Source: Ruminococcus flavefaciens
Lineage (GTDB): Bacteria; Bacillota; Clostridia; Oscillospirales; Ruminococcaceae
Direction: 5' to 3'
Assembly (NCBI GenBank): GCA_023662725.1
Contig: JAMPIL010000001.1
Coordinates: 456,258-520,257, forward strand
DNA: 64,000 nt
A model generated the notes under the pieces. That model was not told where the DNA came from. It made no database searches and was given only the letters and a program-made list of their open reading frames with translations. Positions 63,135 to 64,000 of the stretch are shown here, piece after piece. The position numbers were made by a program, and so were the translations under genes. Each line of letters begins with the position of its first letter. Position 1 is the stretch's first letter.

Positions 63135-64000
63135 TTAAAAAATAGATTTAAAGAAGAATTGCCACTGCATTTTTTTATATTCCTTACTATTATAATATTT
63201 TGATTTATTTAAATTAAAAACAGCGGCGCTATCATCAAATTTTACAAACTCATTAAAGTCAGCCTTTGAAATCTCGTCAATATTATAAAGAATATATCCT
63301 CTTGCTTTGGTATATGTTTCCCACATACTTGTATTGTTTTTTATATATACTTTTGATCCCATAGTTAAAAGCGCATTTATATTTCCCATTCCTTGCTGAC
63401 GATTATTATTAAATACACCTATTTTACAATTTGAAAGCATTTTAAAATAATCTTCCTTGCTCATATAATCTGTCAATGGTTCAAATTTATTGCCAAATAT
63501 TTTTTTGCCATGAGCAATTACTTCATCTGCATAATTTTTATCGCCGTAAGATAATGGGCATATAATTTTTATATTTTCATTTTTATACTTCTGAAGAGAA
63601 TCTAATATTTCTAAATGATTATTGGTTTTTGTAGCGGAATTTCCCAGGCAGATATTTATCGGGTCATCAGACTTAGCCGTACTGAACAGACTGTTGTATA
63701 TTTCTAAATTTTTACCATTTCCGCAAACAGGAGCGATAAAATGGTCTGAGTCAATTTTTATCATCTTCTTTAGTTCATCATAATCACCGGGTATAAGGTT
63801 TATAACGCCCCTTACATTTTTTATATAATGAATCTTTATAGACTTGGATAAGTTTCCCTTGATTTTATATATTGGAAGCTTATTACGCAAATCGTAAAAA
63901 TCACCGCCCCAAAACTGAAAGTAAGATTTATTGACTGTTCCTCTTGGGAATTTGAAAAATAATTTTTCCGAACCGAATATTCCGGAGAATATTATTTTAT
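63135..64000 (-). CDS. WecF-like 4-acetamido-fucosyltransferase family glycosyltransferase (5' end outside window)
   Basis: The frame is open to the window edge at 64000, so the N-terminus is missing; at least 288 codons are present. The segment YFQFWGGDFYDL near the edge and the later LGNSATKTNNH, ICPLSYGDKNYADEVI, FNNNRQQGMGNINALLTMG and KVYIKNNTSMW match the GT56 family, whose E. coli member WecF adds TDP-Fuc4NAc to the lipid-linked ECA intermediate. This fits with the TDP-4-amino-sugar genes downstream. The gene is very A+T-rich. Confidence 0.85.
   Translation of the reverse strand, partial: KIIFSGIFGSEKLFFKFPRGTVNKSYFQFWGGDFYDLRNKLPIYKIKGNLSKSIKIHYIKNVRGVINLIPGDYDELKKMIKIDSDHFIAPVCGNGKNLEIYNSLFSTAKSDDPINICLGNSATKTNNHLEILDSLQKYKNENIKIICPLSYGDKNYADEVIAHGKKIFGNKFEPLTDYMSKEDYFKMLSNCKIGVFNNNRQQGMGNINALLTMGSKVYIKNNTSMWETYTKARGYILYNIDEISKADFNEFVKFDDSAAVFNLNKSKYYNSKEYKKMQWQFFFKSIF

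Noticed and set aside
1-64000. tRNA, rRNA, CRISPR arrays, prophage or insertion sequences
   Set aside because: No regularly spaced repeats, tRNA-like cloverleaf ends, transposase or phage structural motifs were noticed by eye; a dedicated search could still reveal short RNAs.

Overview
The window looks like a chromosomal segment of a cellulolytic Ruminococcus-type Firmicute (Oscillospiraceae, Clostridia). Four secreted polysaccharide-degrading enzymes carry dockerin modules of the cellulosome type. There is a SpoIIA sporulation operon, the Gram-positive recO/yqzL/era/ybeY/phoH block, and classical sigma-A promoters, most with 17-bp spacers. I saw no rRNA, tRNA, CRISPR array, phage gene or insertion sequence.

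Layout. 0-2.2 kb: a flavin reductase-like gene (minus) and spoIIAA-spoIIAB-sigF (plus). 2.2-9.8 kb (minus): hemW, two small membrane proteins and lepA, then gltX followed by an atypical methionyl-tRNA synthetase. 9.9-21.8 kb (minus): a long polyamine operon. It starts with a strong promoter, a highly structured leader RNA of about 280 nt and an intrinsic terminator. It continues with speD, speA, small genes, speE, speB, carboxy(nor)spermidine synthase and nspC, and may read on into three genes for wall or spore-associated peptidoglycan-binding proteins. 21.8-31.6 kb (minus): a YfhO-type membrane protein, mutS2, recO, yqzL, era, ybeY, phoH, a CYTH protein and an unidentified protein. 31.8-35.6 kb (plus): gapA, then rpmG-secE-nusG-rplK-rplA.

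35.6-41.5 kb (minus): two GH9 cellulases, CBM4-Ig-GH9-dockerin and GH9-CBM3c-dockerin, each with its own promoter. 41.6-43.2 kb: a sodium/solute symporter. 43.3-47.5 kb (minus): a four-gene operon with two M42 aminopeptidases, a GNAT acetyltransferase and a methionine gamma-lyase-like PLP enzyme. 47.6-49.4 kb: a SulP anion transporter. 49.5-54.4 kb: an AraC regulator divergent from a GH8-dockerin enzyme, then a dockerin-CE2 esterase and a lipoprotein.

54.6-64 kb: a truncated amidase remnant, then a minus-strand surface-polysaccharide cluster that runs off the right edge. It comprises glf, rmlB, rmlA, a sugar aminotransferase, a PaaK-like ligase, an ATP-grasp ligase, a flippase and a WecF-like glycosyltransferase. 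Its distal part is visibly more A+T-rich than the rest.

The most promising undescribed element is the leader RNA plus terminator in front of the spe operon. I could not match it to a riboswitch class I know. The operon it precedes encodes both the aminopropyltransferase route (SpeD/SpeE) and the carboxyspermidine route (CASDH/CASDC) to spermidine, which is itself unusual. Other points to check are a family of mosaic palindromic repeats, the methionyl-tRNA synthetase with a degenerate KMSKS loop, and a polysaccharide cluster that pairs an amino-sugar pathway with two ligases but shows no acetyltransferase.
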